64,000 nt of DNA from Neobacillus kokaensis (GTDB taxonomy: Bacteria > Bacillota > Bacilli > Bacillales > Cytobacillaceae), in assembly GCF_014656545.1 (NCBI RefSeq), contig NZ_BNDS01000002.1, forward strand, positions 1 through 64,000, in the 5' to 3' direction. The translations under genes and the position numbers were made by a program. How positions within the stretch are numbered: position 1 is the stretch's first letter; each line of letters begins with the position of its first letter. The notes below the pieces were generated by a model. It was not told where the DNA came from. It worked only from the letters and a program-made list of their open reading frames with translations, and did no database searches. Below are positions 1 through 7,368 of this stretch, in pieces.

Positions 1-69
1 AATTATTTTCACAGAAAAAAGCGCCAATGCAGCGGTAAAAATTATCGATATGATTGAAAGATCTTGCAT
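1..69 (-). CDS. N-terminus of an unidentified membrane protein, cut by the window edge
   Basis: An ATG on the minus strand at 67-69 follows the stop of the ccmH-like gene by 12 bases, with a modest GGATGTGA ribosome site. The 23 visible codons stay open to the edge and read MQDLSIISIIFTAALALFSV and on, a hydrophobic N-terminal helix. It is the next gene of the cytochrome c maturation operon, so another Ccm component is plausible, but too little is visible to name it. Confidence 0.6.
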   Translation of the reverse strand, partial: MQDLSIISIIFTAALALFSVKII

Positions 70-81
70 TTTAGTCACATC

Positions 82-585
82 CTACAAAAACTTTTTGCGT
101 TCTTCATCAATAATAGAAGATAGAATCTCATCTTCTATTTCATCCTCAGTTTTTTTAGTTTCTGCCTCCGGTTCATCGATGCTCTTTCGTTTTACCCATT
201 TACGAATGACAAAGGCTATCGCCGCAGCTGCAACGGCAATCACCACGAACGGGAGAATCCAGGCAGTTAAACTAAAGCCGCTTTTCTCCGGCGAAGTTAG
301 AATTTCTTCTCCGTAAATATTGACATAATACTTACGGATTTTATCTTTATCCCAGCCTTTACTCATCATTTCGACTAAGTCCTGTTTAAAGTCTTTTGTC
401 AGGCTGCATGTATTTGGATCACATTCATAGTGGTCCTGACCGCAGCCGCACGTACAGGCAAATTGGGAAGCAACTGCCTTAAATTCTGCCGACTTATAAT
501 CGAAATCTTTTGCCTCTGCTTGAACAAAAGAACCTTGAAAGATTATCACTATTAAGAGGATCCCAAGATAAATTTTATTCCGCAT
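82..585 (-). CDS. ccmH: CcmH/CycL-like cytochrome c maturation thiol protein
   Basis: A 167-residue membrane-anchored protein. It has a signal or anchor helix at about residues 4-22, a cysteine-rich exported segment, a transmembrane helix at about 108-127, and an acidic cytoplasmic tail rich in E and D. CcmH proteins reduce apocytochrome CxxCH thiols before CcmF attaches heme. Known family members carry an LRCxxC motif; here the matching spot reads FACTCGCGQ (Cys44, 46 and 48) followed by Cys55 and Cys60. I chose the ATG at 583-585 because a GAGGTG site precedes it and it follows the ccmF stop by one base; the longer reading frame would run back into ccmF. It lies in an operon with ccmE and ccmF. 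The family assignment rests on context, length and the Cys region; the exact redox mechanism is inferred. Confidence 0.75.
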   Translation of the reverse strand: MRNKIYLGILLIVIIFQGSFVQAEAKDFDYKSAEFKAVASQFACTCGCGQDHYECDPNTCSLTKDFKQDLVEMMSKGWDKDKIRKYYVNIYGEEILTSPEKSGFSLTAWILPFVVIAVAAAAIAFVIRKWVKRKSIDEPEAETKKTEDEIEDEILSSIIDEERKKFL

Positions 586-586
586 A

Positions 587-2569
587 TTAAGACACCTCTT
601 TACGAACTCCGGTGTATCTTGGAGTGACATTTCCGTATTTTCCATTCGATATGGCAAACAGCGCACCAATAACAATCATGAAGGAACCAAACCATAGCCA
701 ATTCATCATTGGATTTACTTTGACGATAAAGGTTGCTTTGCCATCATCCTCCCATGCACTCAAAACGATGTATAAATCCTCTTTCATTGATGAAATAATC
801 GCCACTTCAGATGAAGGCTGTTCCCAATTTCCATAAAAAACTTTTTCCGGCTGAAAGGTTCCTAGTTTTTTACCATTCTTAAAAACTGTTAAATCCGCAT
901 AGACGATATCATTAATTCCTTCTCTCTTTTGATCCAGACGTTCATAATTTAGTTTATAATCCTTTACCTCAATGGAGCCGCCTAATGGAACAGTTTTCAT
1001 TGTTTCTTCATCAAAGTTTTGCGAACCGATGATTCCCATTGTGATAAAAGCGATCCCTAGGTGAACAATATATCCTCCGTAGCGGCGGCGGTTTCTAATC
1101 ATTAACCGGTATAGAGCTGTAAAATGCTTCTCCTTGGTCATCTTCCTTCTCGCTTTTACTCCTCGGTAAAACTCTAGGTAATGCGTAATGAATAATAGAA
1201 TAATAACCCCGTATCCAATAACTGCCCACGCTTTTTGAATCCCTAACACCGCCATTAACACCATGCCAAGAACTGCTAATATAGCCGGTAACATGAAGTT
1301 TTTCTTAAGATTTTTCACAGTAGATCTCTGCCATGCTAAAAGCGGACAGACAGCCATAACAAACATCATTGATAAGAGAATTGGCGCTTCTACTTTATTA
1401 AAGAATGGCAGGCCGACGGTTACCTTTGTACCGCGAACGACTTCAGACACTAATGGAAAAATCGTGCCCCAAAACACTGCAAATGCTGCTCCGACAAGTA
1501 ACAAATTGTTAACCAAAAAACTGCTTTCCTTAGACACAAATGAAGTAAATTCCCCTGCGCTTCGTTTCAGCAGGCTATATCTGCTCATCAACACATACAG
1601 CGCACCTATAACGGCAATTGCCATAAAGATTAAAAAGTATAATCCGAGATTTGAATTTGCAAATGCATGAACAGAGGTAAGGACACCGCTTCGTACCAAG
1701 AAGGTCCCAAATAATGTTAAGGCATAAGAAACGATTATTAAACTTATATTCCAAATCTTCAGCATATTTTTTCTTTCTTGAATCATTACAGAATGCAAAA
1801 ACGCTGTCGCTGTCAGCCATGGCATAAAGGAAGCATTCTCCACCGGGTCCCAAGCCCAATATCCACCCCAGCCAAGCTCAACATAGGCCCATTGACCGCC
1901 AAAGATATTTCCAAGACTTAAGAATAACCAGGCAATAATCGTCCACCGTCTTGTCATTTTAATCCAGAAGTCATCAACATTTTTCAAAATCAAAGCAGAC
2001 ATTGCAAAGGCAAATGGAACCGCTAGTCCAACATAACCAAGGTAAAGAGTAACCGGATGAATAATCATTCCTGGATTTTGCAGCATCGGATTTAACCCTT
2101 TTCCTTCAAGCGAAACCTGGTCCAATAGAACAAATGGTTTGGCAACAAAAGCTAAAATAAAGAAGAAGAAAACCGCATTGGCCATTAGAATGGCTGAAAT
2201 ATATGGAACCATCGGGTTGCCCTTCATCTTCCTCGAAAAGGCAGTCATTAATGCATATAAAGTTAAAAAGAAAGTCCATAGCAATAATGATCCGGCATTA
2301 CCTGCCCATAATGCAGTGAGTTTATAAATAACCGGCAGTTCGCTGCTCGTGTAATCATAAACATATTCGTATTGAAACTGGGAAGTTGCTAGCAAATAAA
2401 ACATCGAGAGCATCGCCAGCGCGGCACAAATAAATAAGGAGATCATTCCACCCTTACCGCTGTTTACTAATTTTTGATTTTTTGTGCTAATTCCCAGTGT
2501 TAAAATGAGAAGTGAATAAATTGCAACTGCAAAGCCTATGTAAATGGTTGCATTAGCAAATAAATACAT
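587..2569 (-). CDS. ccmF: Cytochrome c heme lyase subunit CcmF
   Basis: A 660-residue polytopic membrane protein, the usual CcmF length. The tryptophan-rich WWD domain is plain at residues 233-251 (GWGGYWAWDPVENASFMPW), and a conserved histidine region lies at about 170-180 (IIHPVTLYLGYVG). CcmF takes heme from holo-CcmE and forms the thioether bonds with CxxCH of apocytochromes at the outer face of the membrane. The large outside domain before the last helix is present at about residues 510-625. The ATG at 2567-2569 follows an AGAAGGTGA site. The gene is flanked by ccmE and the ccmH-like gene with almost no spacing. Standard Bacillus use System II (ResB/ResC) instead, so a CcmF here is unusual. 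NrfE/CcsA relatives share the WWD motif, but the length and the ccmE neighbour favour CcmF. Confidence 0.93.
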   Translation of the reverse strand: MYLFANATIYIGFAVAIYSLLILTLGISTKNQKLVNSGKGGMISLFICAALAMLSMFYLLATSQFQYEYVYDYTSSELPVIYKLTALWAGNAGSLLLWTFFLTLYALMTAFSRKMKGNPMVPYISAILMANAVFFFFILAFVAKPFVLLDQVSLEGKGLNPMLQNPGMIIHPVTLYLGYVGLAVPFAFAMSALILKNVDDFWIKMTRRWTIIAWLFLSLGNIFGGQWAYVELGWGGYWAWDPVENASFMPWLTATAFLHSVMIQERKNMLKIWNISLIIVSYALTLFGTFLVRSGVLTSVHAFANSNLGLYFLIFMAIAVIGALYVLMSRYSLLKRSAGEFTSFVSKESSFLVNNLLLVGAAFAVFWGTIFPLVSEVVRGTKVTVGLPFFNKVEAPILLSMMFVMAVCPLLAWQRSTVKNLKKNFMLPAILAVLGMVLMAVLGIQKAWAVIGYGVIILLFITHYLEFYRGVKARRKMTKEKHFTALYRLMIRNRRRYGGYIVHLGIAFITMGIIGSQNFDEETMKTVPLGGSIEVKDYKLNYERLDQKREGINDIVYADLTVFKNGKKLGTFQPEKVFYGNWEQPSSEVAIISSMKEDLYIVLSAWEDDGKATFIVKVNPMMNWLWFGSFMIVIGALFAISNGKYGNVTPRYTGVRKEVS

Positions 2570-2593
2570 TTTGTCACCTTCTTATGTTTGCCG

Positions 2594-3046
2594 TTATTTT
2601 TCTTTCGGTGGCTGATTCAGCTTTTCCTTATGTGTTTCAGGGTCATAGTTTTCCCTATCTTTTCCTTCATATTTGGAAGGACATCTTGTTTTAACAGTTT
2701 CCGCCTTAAAGGTGTCCTTTGTGGTTGGAGAACCCTGCAGAATCGTAATCACACCTTCTGAAAAGTTGTCCGGCTTTGGCCCATTATGGATCACATGCAT
2801 GATATTACCGTCATTATCTTTAACGTCGAATTTCAATTCTATTTTGTCAGGGTTCCATTTGATAGACTTTTCAATTAGCAACCCTTCAAAGGTAACAAAA
2901 TCATCCTTATGCTGATCCTGCGTTGCTGACAATTCTTTCAACGTCAATTCAATGCCGCTCGAACCAGGAGTTGCAGCCATCAACAGAAAAATAATAGCCC
3001 CGGCAATGATAAAACCACCCAGCAAAACCATCGTGTTCTTTTTCAA
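2594..3046 (-). CDS. ccmE: Heme chaperone CcmE, cysteine (CxxxY) type
   Basis: A 150-residue protein with one N-terminal membrane anchor (about residues 6-25) and an exported OB-fold-like beta domain. CcmE binds heme covalently and passes it to CcmF. In the common type the heme-binding residue is a histidine in HxxxY. Here the aligned place is Cys122-Pro-Ser-Lys-Tyr126, that is CxxxY, the only cysteine in the protein. The CxxxY form is known from archaea and some sulfate reducers. The start is a TTG at 3044-3046 behind GGGGTGAG. The tail after the motif is charged and likely disordered. It lies between the unknown membrane protein gene and ccmF in one operon. CcmE identity is inferred from size, the anchor, the motif and adjacent ccmF. 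Confidence 0.87.
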   Translation of the reverse strand: MKKNTMVLLGGFIIAGAIIFLLMAATPGSSGIELTLKELSATQDQHKDDFVTFEGLLIEKSIKWNPDKIELKFDVKDNDGNIMHVIHNGPKPDNFSEGVITILQGSPTTKDTFKAETVKTRCPSKYEGKDRENYDPETHKEKLNQPPKEK

Positions 3047-3059
3047 TCAACTCACCCCG

Positions 3060-4121
3060 TTAAATTAATTTTTTCATTTCCTCTTCATACGTTTCTTGAT
3101 CCATTTTCCCTGTCAGCAGTTTTTTTCGAAGTTCCTTTTTAGCCTCGGCGGCATCTATTTTGCTATTTTTTTTGGTGGAGGCTGGCCTCTTTTTGTGATA
3201 TTTATTCTTCCTTGTTACATGCGCTGTATCCTGGGAATTTGCTTTAAACCCTAAAAAAACAAAGATACCGGCAATAATGACTGCGATTCCAATAATGAAG
3301 GCACCGCCTATACCGATTAGTGGACGCTTTAAATTGTTTATTGGACCTGATGTTCCCTTTGTTATTTGGTCGGTTGCCGAACCACTGACACCCGAGTGGT
3401 TTGCGTCATTAGGCACCTGTACTTTACTCATGACCTCCATAGAGGATTCCGTCCCATCTTTTTTATAAGAGAATGTATACTTTAAGGTCCTCCCTGCTTT
3501 GATATTCTTATATTGGTAGAAAAATAGATTTTCACCGTATTCATTCTTGGAACTCTCATGTGCTTTTGGCTCCATTTGTATCTGTTTAGCGTTCATTGGC
3601 GCATAATAAATGACTTCCAGCTGCTCTATGTCGCTATTATTCTTAAACTCATATGTAAAACTCTTTATGTCCTTAACGTCAATTGTTTCGGTGTAGTATT
3701 CGATCACGAACTTATAACTCTCATTTTTTTTTATTGGTTTAGAAGGTTTCCAGCTGATGATGCCATTTTCCTTATCAACATCATATGGCCGTTGAACTTC
3801 CGGCTTATTTTCCTCAGGAAATTCTGCGACTAAAAAGGCTTCAAATCCTTTATCTTTTGCTGGAACAGAAACTTCAAATTTACCGTCAAAATCATGACCA
3901 CTTTTATTGATGATGGTTCCATATTCCCCAACAAGTAATGCAGGAATATCTCTTGACGGCCAGTCGTCCGGGTAGTCAAATTCCGGCATAACTTGAATCT
4001 GCATTTCCTTGATAGGAAACTTTTCAGCAGGATAAGCGGTTGCAGCATCAGCTTTTAAAATCATTAGGTTTGACAAATAGAATGCAATAACAAATATGAA
4101 CGCCCACTTCTTTTTTAGCAT
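3060..4121 (-). CDS. Secreted and membrane-anchored protein of unknown function in the ccm operon
   Basis: A 353-residue protein. It has a signal peptide (about 1-26), an exported beta-rich domain of about 230 residues, one transmembrane helix (about 271-295), then a lysine-rich cytoplasmic tail. The last 30 residues (DAAEAKKELRKKLLTGKMDQ and on) resemble the short SHOCT-type C-terminal motif. The ATG follows a GGGAGGAT site. It is the first gene of the operon ahead of ccmE and ccmF, with a 13-base gap, so a role in heme delivery or apocytochrome handling is plausible. I do not recognise the exported domain. It has no Cys, so it is not itself a thiol carrier. Confidence 0.6.
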   Translation of the reverse strand: MLKKKWAFIFVIAFYLSNLMILKADAATAYPAEKFPIKEMQIQVMPEFDYPDDWPSRDIPALLVGEYGTIINKSGHDFDGKFEVSVPAKDKGFEAFLVAEFPEENKPEVQRPYDVDKENGIISWKPSKPIKKNESYKFVIEYYTETIDVKDIKSFTYEFKNNSDIEQLEVIYYAPMNAKQIQMEPKAHESSKNEYGENLFFYQYKNIKAGRTLKYTFSYKKDGTESSMEVMSKVQVPNDANHSGVSGSATDQITKGTSGPINNLKRPLIGIGGAFIIGIAVIIAGIFVFLGFKANSQDTAHVTRKNKYHKKRPASTKKNSKIDAAEAKKELRKKLLTGKMDQETYEEEMKKLI

Positions 4122-4233
4122 AGTTATCCTCCCTGCCCTATGAATCTACATTATGATCTTGCTAATTTTTTACTATAGTCCTCTTTGAAATAAATAATAA
4201 TCTTAATTTATTGCTAGTGGCCAAAGGACTCTT

Positions 4234-4295
4234 GAACATTTTGTTAAAGGGTGAAAAACGTTACTTTTTCGTCAAAAAATAACCACAAAATGTTC
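4234..4295. promoter_or_regulatory. Long inverted repeat with ResD-like half sites before the ccm operon
   Basis: GAACATTTTGT at 4234-4244 is repeated exactly in inverted form (ACAAAATGTTC) at 4285-4295. Each arm, read outward, resembles the B. subtilis ResD consensus TTGTGAA-N3-TTT-N4-A: the 4285 arm on the minus strand reads ATGTGAA-CAT-TTT. The pair is about 110-175 bases before the first ccm operon gene. An operator is inferred; another factor, or chance in AT-rich DNA, is possible. Confidence 0.4.
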
Positions 4296-4328
4296 ACATA
4301 TTCCAATAATGGAGCATTTATCCGAATA

Positions 4329-4360
4329 AAAAACCTGAATCCAACGAATTCAGGTTTTTT
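4329..4360 (-). terminator. Intrinsic terminator after the diheme cytochrome c gene
   Basis: A hairpin with arms AACCTGAAT and ATTCAGGTT and a U run on the minus strand, four bases past the cytochrome gene. It separates the cytochrome/PCYCGC operon from the ccm operon. Confidence 0.85.
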
Positions 4361-4364
4361 CGTA

Positions 4365-5021
4365 CTATTTAGTTTTCTCCAAAGATCGAATATAGCGAAC
4401 TATATCACTAATATCCTCTTTTTTTAATTGACGAGCGCCTTCAAGCCCCTTTAAAGACGGGCCCATTCTAGTCTCTTCCCGTCCAAAAGCAGTGGCAGTC
4501 CAAATTTGACGATCGGTCGTATACTTTAAATATTGTGGGTTCGCAAGTGCTGTTCCCATTTTTATTTTTCCTGCTCCGTCTTCCCCGTGGCAGGAAAGAC
4601 AATACAAATTATATTGCCCTTTTCCGCGTTCTGGGTCACCGGTAATTGTTGTTGGTGCCTCTAACGAGATCTTCTCCGTTTGCCATTCTCTTATGAAAGA
4701 CACAAGATTATGTAAATCTTCATCCGACAATTTTTTGGCATATGCAGGCATATCTGTTCCTTGTCTGCCGAATTTAACATAATTAAATAAATCTTGATTA
4801 GAAATAGAATTTAGAAAATGTTGATTATTAATCGCTGTTCCGGCTCGTTTTCCTTCACCTTTTCCCGTTCCACCATGACATGCCAGACAATTCTCATTAT
4901 AGAGCCTTTCTCCTGCCGAAATAGCCTTTGATTTTTTACTGTCAAATAGCTGCCCATTAGTGACAGCATAAATGACAATAATTGCAATTGTAATATAGCT
5001 TCCAATTAGAATTTTTTTCAT
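4365..5021 (-). CDS. Membrane-anchored diheme cytochrome c
   Basis: A 218-residue protein with an N-terminal membrane anchor (about residues 4-22) and two cytochrome c domains. The heme sites are CLACH at 45-49 and CLSCH at 141-145. Likely Met ligands are in TDMPAYAKKLS (Met91) and ETRMGPSLKG. It should carry electrons at the outer membrane face and depends on the neighbouring maturation genes for heme. I start it at the ATG at 5019-5021 with an AAGAAGGTGA site; a longer open frame exists but overlaps the PCYCGC gene in another frame. It follows that gene by 16 bases, so the two are co-transcribed. The electron acceptor (an oxidase or an N-oxide reductase) is not visible here. Confidence 0.92.
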   Translation of the reverse strand: MKKILIGSYITIAIIVIYAVTNGQLFDSKKSKAISAGERLYNENCLACHGGTGKGEGKRAGTAINNQHFLNSISNQDLFNYVKFGRQGTDMPAYAKKLSDEDLHNLVSFIREWQTEKISLEAPTTITGDPERGKGQYNLYCLSCHGEDGAGKIKMGTALANPQYLKYTTDRQIWTATAFGREETRMGPSLKGLEGARQLKKEDISDIVRYIRSLEKTK

Positions 5022-5037
5022 AGAAGGGCTCACCTTC

Positions 5038-5484
5038 TTATTTTGGTTCAGGCGTTGGAGTTGGTTCTCCAAAATCCTCATATTTCTTTGTTATATACTG
5101 ATATATTTTCTTAGGATCTTTTCCATCCAGATGCATATCTATCGCCTCCCGGGCAATATCGATACAGACATCTCACGATATACTCATCGCATCCCATTCT
5201 TCAACGGCATTATTTTCGCCAAAATGGTCGATATAACAATCTAAATTGCTTTTATGACCGTCCTGTGCAAAGCAGCCGCAGTAACAAGGAACATTTGCTA
5301 CAACTTCCGGATAGTTTGATACCATGATATATGTTTCTTTAATTTTCTCTGACGAATTCAAGACATAATCCGGCAGCGGCTTATGCTTCTTATCGAGTGT
5401 TACATTTGCCTCATTAGAACTGCAAGCTGCCACAATATGGATCATTGTCATGCAAATTATTATTAATGAGAAAAGCCTTTTCAT
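5038..5484 (-). CDS. PCYCGC-motif lipoprotein, probable selenoprotein read through an in-frame TGA
   Basis: The reading frame starts at the ATG at 5482-5484 (strong AAGGGGTGA site) and meets TGA at 5173-5175 after 103 codons. The same frame then continues for 44 sensible codons to TAA at 5038-5040. The whole gives 148 residues: a lipoprotein signal with lipobox VAAC (Cys21), PCYCGC at 66-71, GHKSNLDCY at 77-84, then S-(TGA)-D-V-C at 103-107 and an alpha-helical tail ending in PTPTPEPK. As I recall the family, members have C-x-x-C at this last spot, within WD...CxxCLEIA-like text, so the TGA replaces the first Cys. With selenocysteine this becomes UxxC, a typical redox motif. A SECIS-like hairpin follows. 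The function of PCYCGC proteins is not known to me. The alternative is a nonsense mutation or sequencing error. The gene is co-transcribed with the diheme cytochrome c. Confidence 0.75.
5132..5166 (-). promoter_or_regulatory. Candidate bacterial SECIS element
   Basis: On the minus strand, six bases after the in-frame TGA, the RNA can fold into a lower stem of 5 pairs, a 3x3 internal loop, an upper stem of 7 pairs closed by GCC/GGC, and a five-base loop CGGGA (5147-5151) with G at its second position. The loop starts 21 bases after the TGA. That fits the known bacterial SECIS geometry (loop within about 16-37 bases, G near the loop start). Folded by eye. Confidence 0.65.
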
Positions 5485-5573
5485 TCTTATGTCACCCCTT
5501 CCATAATCATTATGTATTTCCATTTCATTTTAACAAATAGGAATTCGGTTAAAGCGGGCTAAATATTACTATT

Positions 5574-5591
5574 TCGTGAAGATTTTTGATA
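5574..5591 (+). promoter_or_regulatory. ResD-like site upstream of the PCYCGC-cytochrome operon
   Basis: TCGTGAA-GAT-TTT-TGAT-A matches 10 of the 11 fixed positions of the B. subtilis ResD consensus TTGTGAA-N3-TTT-N4-A. It sits about 90-107 bases before the PCYCGC start. Together with the inverted repeat at 4234-4295 it would place both redox operons under oxygen-responsive control. This is inference from a motif match only. Confidence 0.35.
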
Positions 5592-5600
5592 GAAAAAGAA

Positions 5601-5643
5601 AAAAACCTTAGTCCAAATAAAATGATTTGGACTAAGGTTTTTT
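5601..5643 (-). terminator. Terminator after efp (works in both directions)
   Basis: A long perfect hairpin: AAAAACCTTAGTCCAAAT pairs with its complement at 5625-5642 around a six-base loop. U runs are on both strands. It ends the papA-efp unit. Confidence 0.9.
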
Positions 5644-5647
5644 AAAC

Positions 5648-6205
5648 TTAGGCTCTGGATACATATGTTCCTTCAGATGTGTTGATGATTAATTTGTCAC
5701 CTTGGTTGATGAAGAATGGCACTTGAACAATAAGTCCTGTTTCCATAGTGGCAGGTTTCGAACCGCCGGAAGCAGTGTCACCCTTAATTCCAGGTTCTGT
5801 TTCAGTTACTTCAAGCTCAACAGTGTTCGGCAGTTCTACTCCAAGAGTTTCGGTCTGATACATCAAGATATGAACTTCCATGTTTTCCTTTAAAAACTTT
5901 AGTTCATACTCAAGGTTTGATGCAGGAAGTTCTACTTGCTCATAAGATTCCATATCCATAAATACATGCTGATCGCCGCTTGCATATAAATATTGCATTT
6001 TACGGTTGTCGATTTGAGCTTTCTCTACTTTCTCACCAGCACGGAAAGTCTTCTCTTGAACAGCTCCATTACGAAGATTACGCAGCTTGGAACGAACAAA
6101 CGCTGCCCCTTTTCCTGGTTTAACGTGTTGGAAATCCATAACCCGCCAAATACTGCCGTCTACTTCAATAGTTAACCCTGTACGAAAATCGTTAACTGAA
6201 ATCAT
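5648..6205 (-). CDS. efp: Translation elongation factor P
   Basis: A 185-residue EF-P of standard length with the KOW-like N-terminal domain and two OB domains. It binds stalled ribosomes between the P and E sites and helps form bonds at polyproline stretches. The tip of domain I reads [10 protein letters not shown] with Lys32, the residue that is modified in Bacillus (5-aminopentanol) and other species. The C-terminal signature [17 protein letters not shown] is intact. The ATG follows AGGAGGAAT. It lies 22 bases after papA, the same pair as in B. subtilis, and ends at a strong terminator. Confidence 0.97.
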   Translation of the reverse strand: MISVNDFRTGLTIEVDGSIWRVMDFQHVKPGKGAAFVRSKLRNLRNGAVQEKTFRAGEKVEKAQIDNRKMQYLYASGDQHVFMDMESYEQVELPASNLEYELKFLKENMEVHILMYQTETLGVELPNTVELEVTETEPGIKGDTASGGSKPATMETGLIVQVPFFINQGDKLIINTSEGTYVSRA

Positions 6206-6227
6206 GCTTAAATTCCTCCTAAAAACA

Positions 6228-7289
6228 TTACAAAATTATTAAATCTTTGGTTGAATGAGTAAGGACTTCATTATGGTCCTTTGTAATAAGCGTATCATCT
6301 TCAATCCGCACGCCGCCAAGCCCTGGGACATATATCCCCGGTTCACATGTTACGACCATTCCCGGTTCAAGGACTAAATCAGATTTTTTGGAAAGGGCAG
6401 GTCCCTCATGCACTTCTAGTCCAATCCCATGACCAGTAGAATGCCCAAAGTTCTCTCCAAAGCCTTTTTCAGTTATGTAGTCCCTTGTCAATGCATCAGC
6501 CTGTTTCCCTGTTAATCCTGGTTTCAGGCCATCCATACAGCGCAGTTGTGCCTCAAGAACAATTTGATAAATATTTTTTAACTTACTGTCTGGTTCTCCT
6601 ACAGCAACTGTTCTGGTAATATCAGATACATACCCTTTATAATAAGCACCAAAGTCAAGTGTAACCATATCCCCTTTTTCAATAACCTTCTCTGTTGCAA
6701 CACCATGTGGAAGCGCTGAACGAACTCCTGAAGCAACAATGGTATCAAAGGACGAAGATGTCGCTCCAGCTTTTCTCATAAAGAATTCTAACTCATTCGA
6801 CACTTCCATCTCCGTTTTACCTGGTTGGATGAAGTCTAAAATATGTTTAAAAGCAGCATCAGCAATATCCGCAGCTTCCTTTATTATCTTAATCTCTGCA
6901 TCAGTCTTAATCAAGCGTAACTTTTCAATTACTCCTGCGATTGGTACAAGTTCAGCTTTCACTTCTTCTTCATATACTTTAAATAAGGAATAAGTTATAT
7001 AATCTTCCTCAAAGCCAAGCTTTTTGATTCCTAACTTTTTAACCTGTTCGGCAACTTCTTTTTGAATAGTATCTGAAAACTTAATGACCTCAAAGCCTTC
7101 GCATTGCTTTGATGCCTGTTCAACATAACGGAAATCAGTTATGAATTGTGCATGATTAGCACTTATTAACACAACACCAGCTGTACCGGTAAAATTAGAT
7201 ATGTAGCGGCGGTTATAAGGACTTGTGATTAACAGCCCCTCAATTCCATATTCTGCAAATTCTTTCCTTAGTTTTGCTAATTTCTCCAT
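6228..7289 (-). CDS. papA: Xaa-Pro dipeptidase/aminopeptidase of the M24 family
   Basis: A 353-residue metallopeptidase, equal in length to B. subtilis YqhT/PapA. It has an N-terminal creatinase-like domain followed by the pita-bread catalytic domain. The metal ligands are visible in order: Asp in [10 protein letters not shown], Asp in VSDITRT, His in [12 protein letters not shown], Glu in VTCEPGIYV and Glu in GGVRIEDD. It should release the N-terminal residue from X-Pro peptides in the cytoplasm. I start at the ATG at 7287-7289, ten bases after GGAG; a GTG three codons earlier sits too close to that site. The next upstream gene here is yqhR; in B. subtilis aroQ lies between them. Confidence 0.95.
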   Translation of the reverse strand: MEKLAKLRKEFAEYGIEGLLITSPYNRRYISNFTGTAGVVLISANHAQFITDFRYVEQASKQCEGFEVIKFSDTIQKEVAEQVKKLGIKKLGFEEDYITYSLFKVYEEEVKAELVPIAGVIEKLRLIKTDAEIKIIKEAADIADAAFKHILDFIQPGKTEMEVSNELEFFMRKAGATSSSFDTIVASGVRSALPHGVATEKVIEKGDMVTLDFGAYYKGYVSDITRTVAVGEPDSKLKNIYQIVLEAQLRCMDGLKPGLTGKQADALTRDYITEKGFGENFGHSTGHGIGLEVHEGPALSKKSDLVLEPGMVVTCEPGIYVPGLGGVRIEDDTLITKDHNEVLTHSTKDLIIL

Positions 7290-7368
7290 CGTTCCCACTC
7301 TCCTTTATCTATTCCGCAGACAGACACAATTATTTTATCACAACCATTCCTTGCCGACTAATGTCAAC

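Noticed and set aside
5173..5523. A complete 103-116 residue protein ending at the TGA
   Set aside because: The downstream frame keeps coding character for 44 codons, includes the second Cys of the expected pair, and ends right before the next gene's ribosome site.
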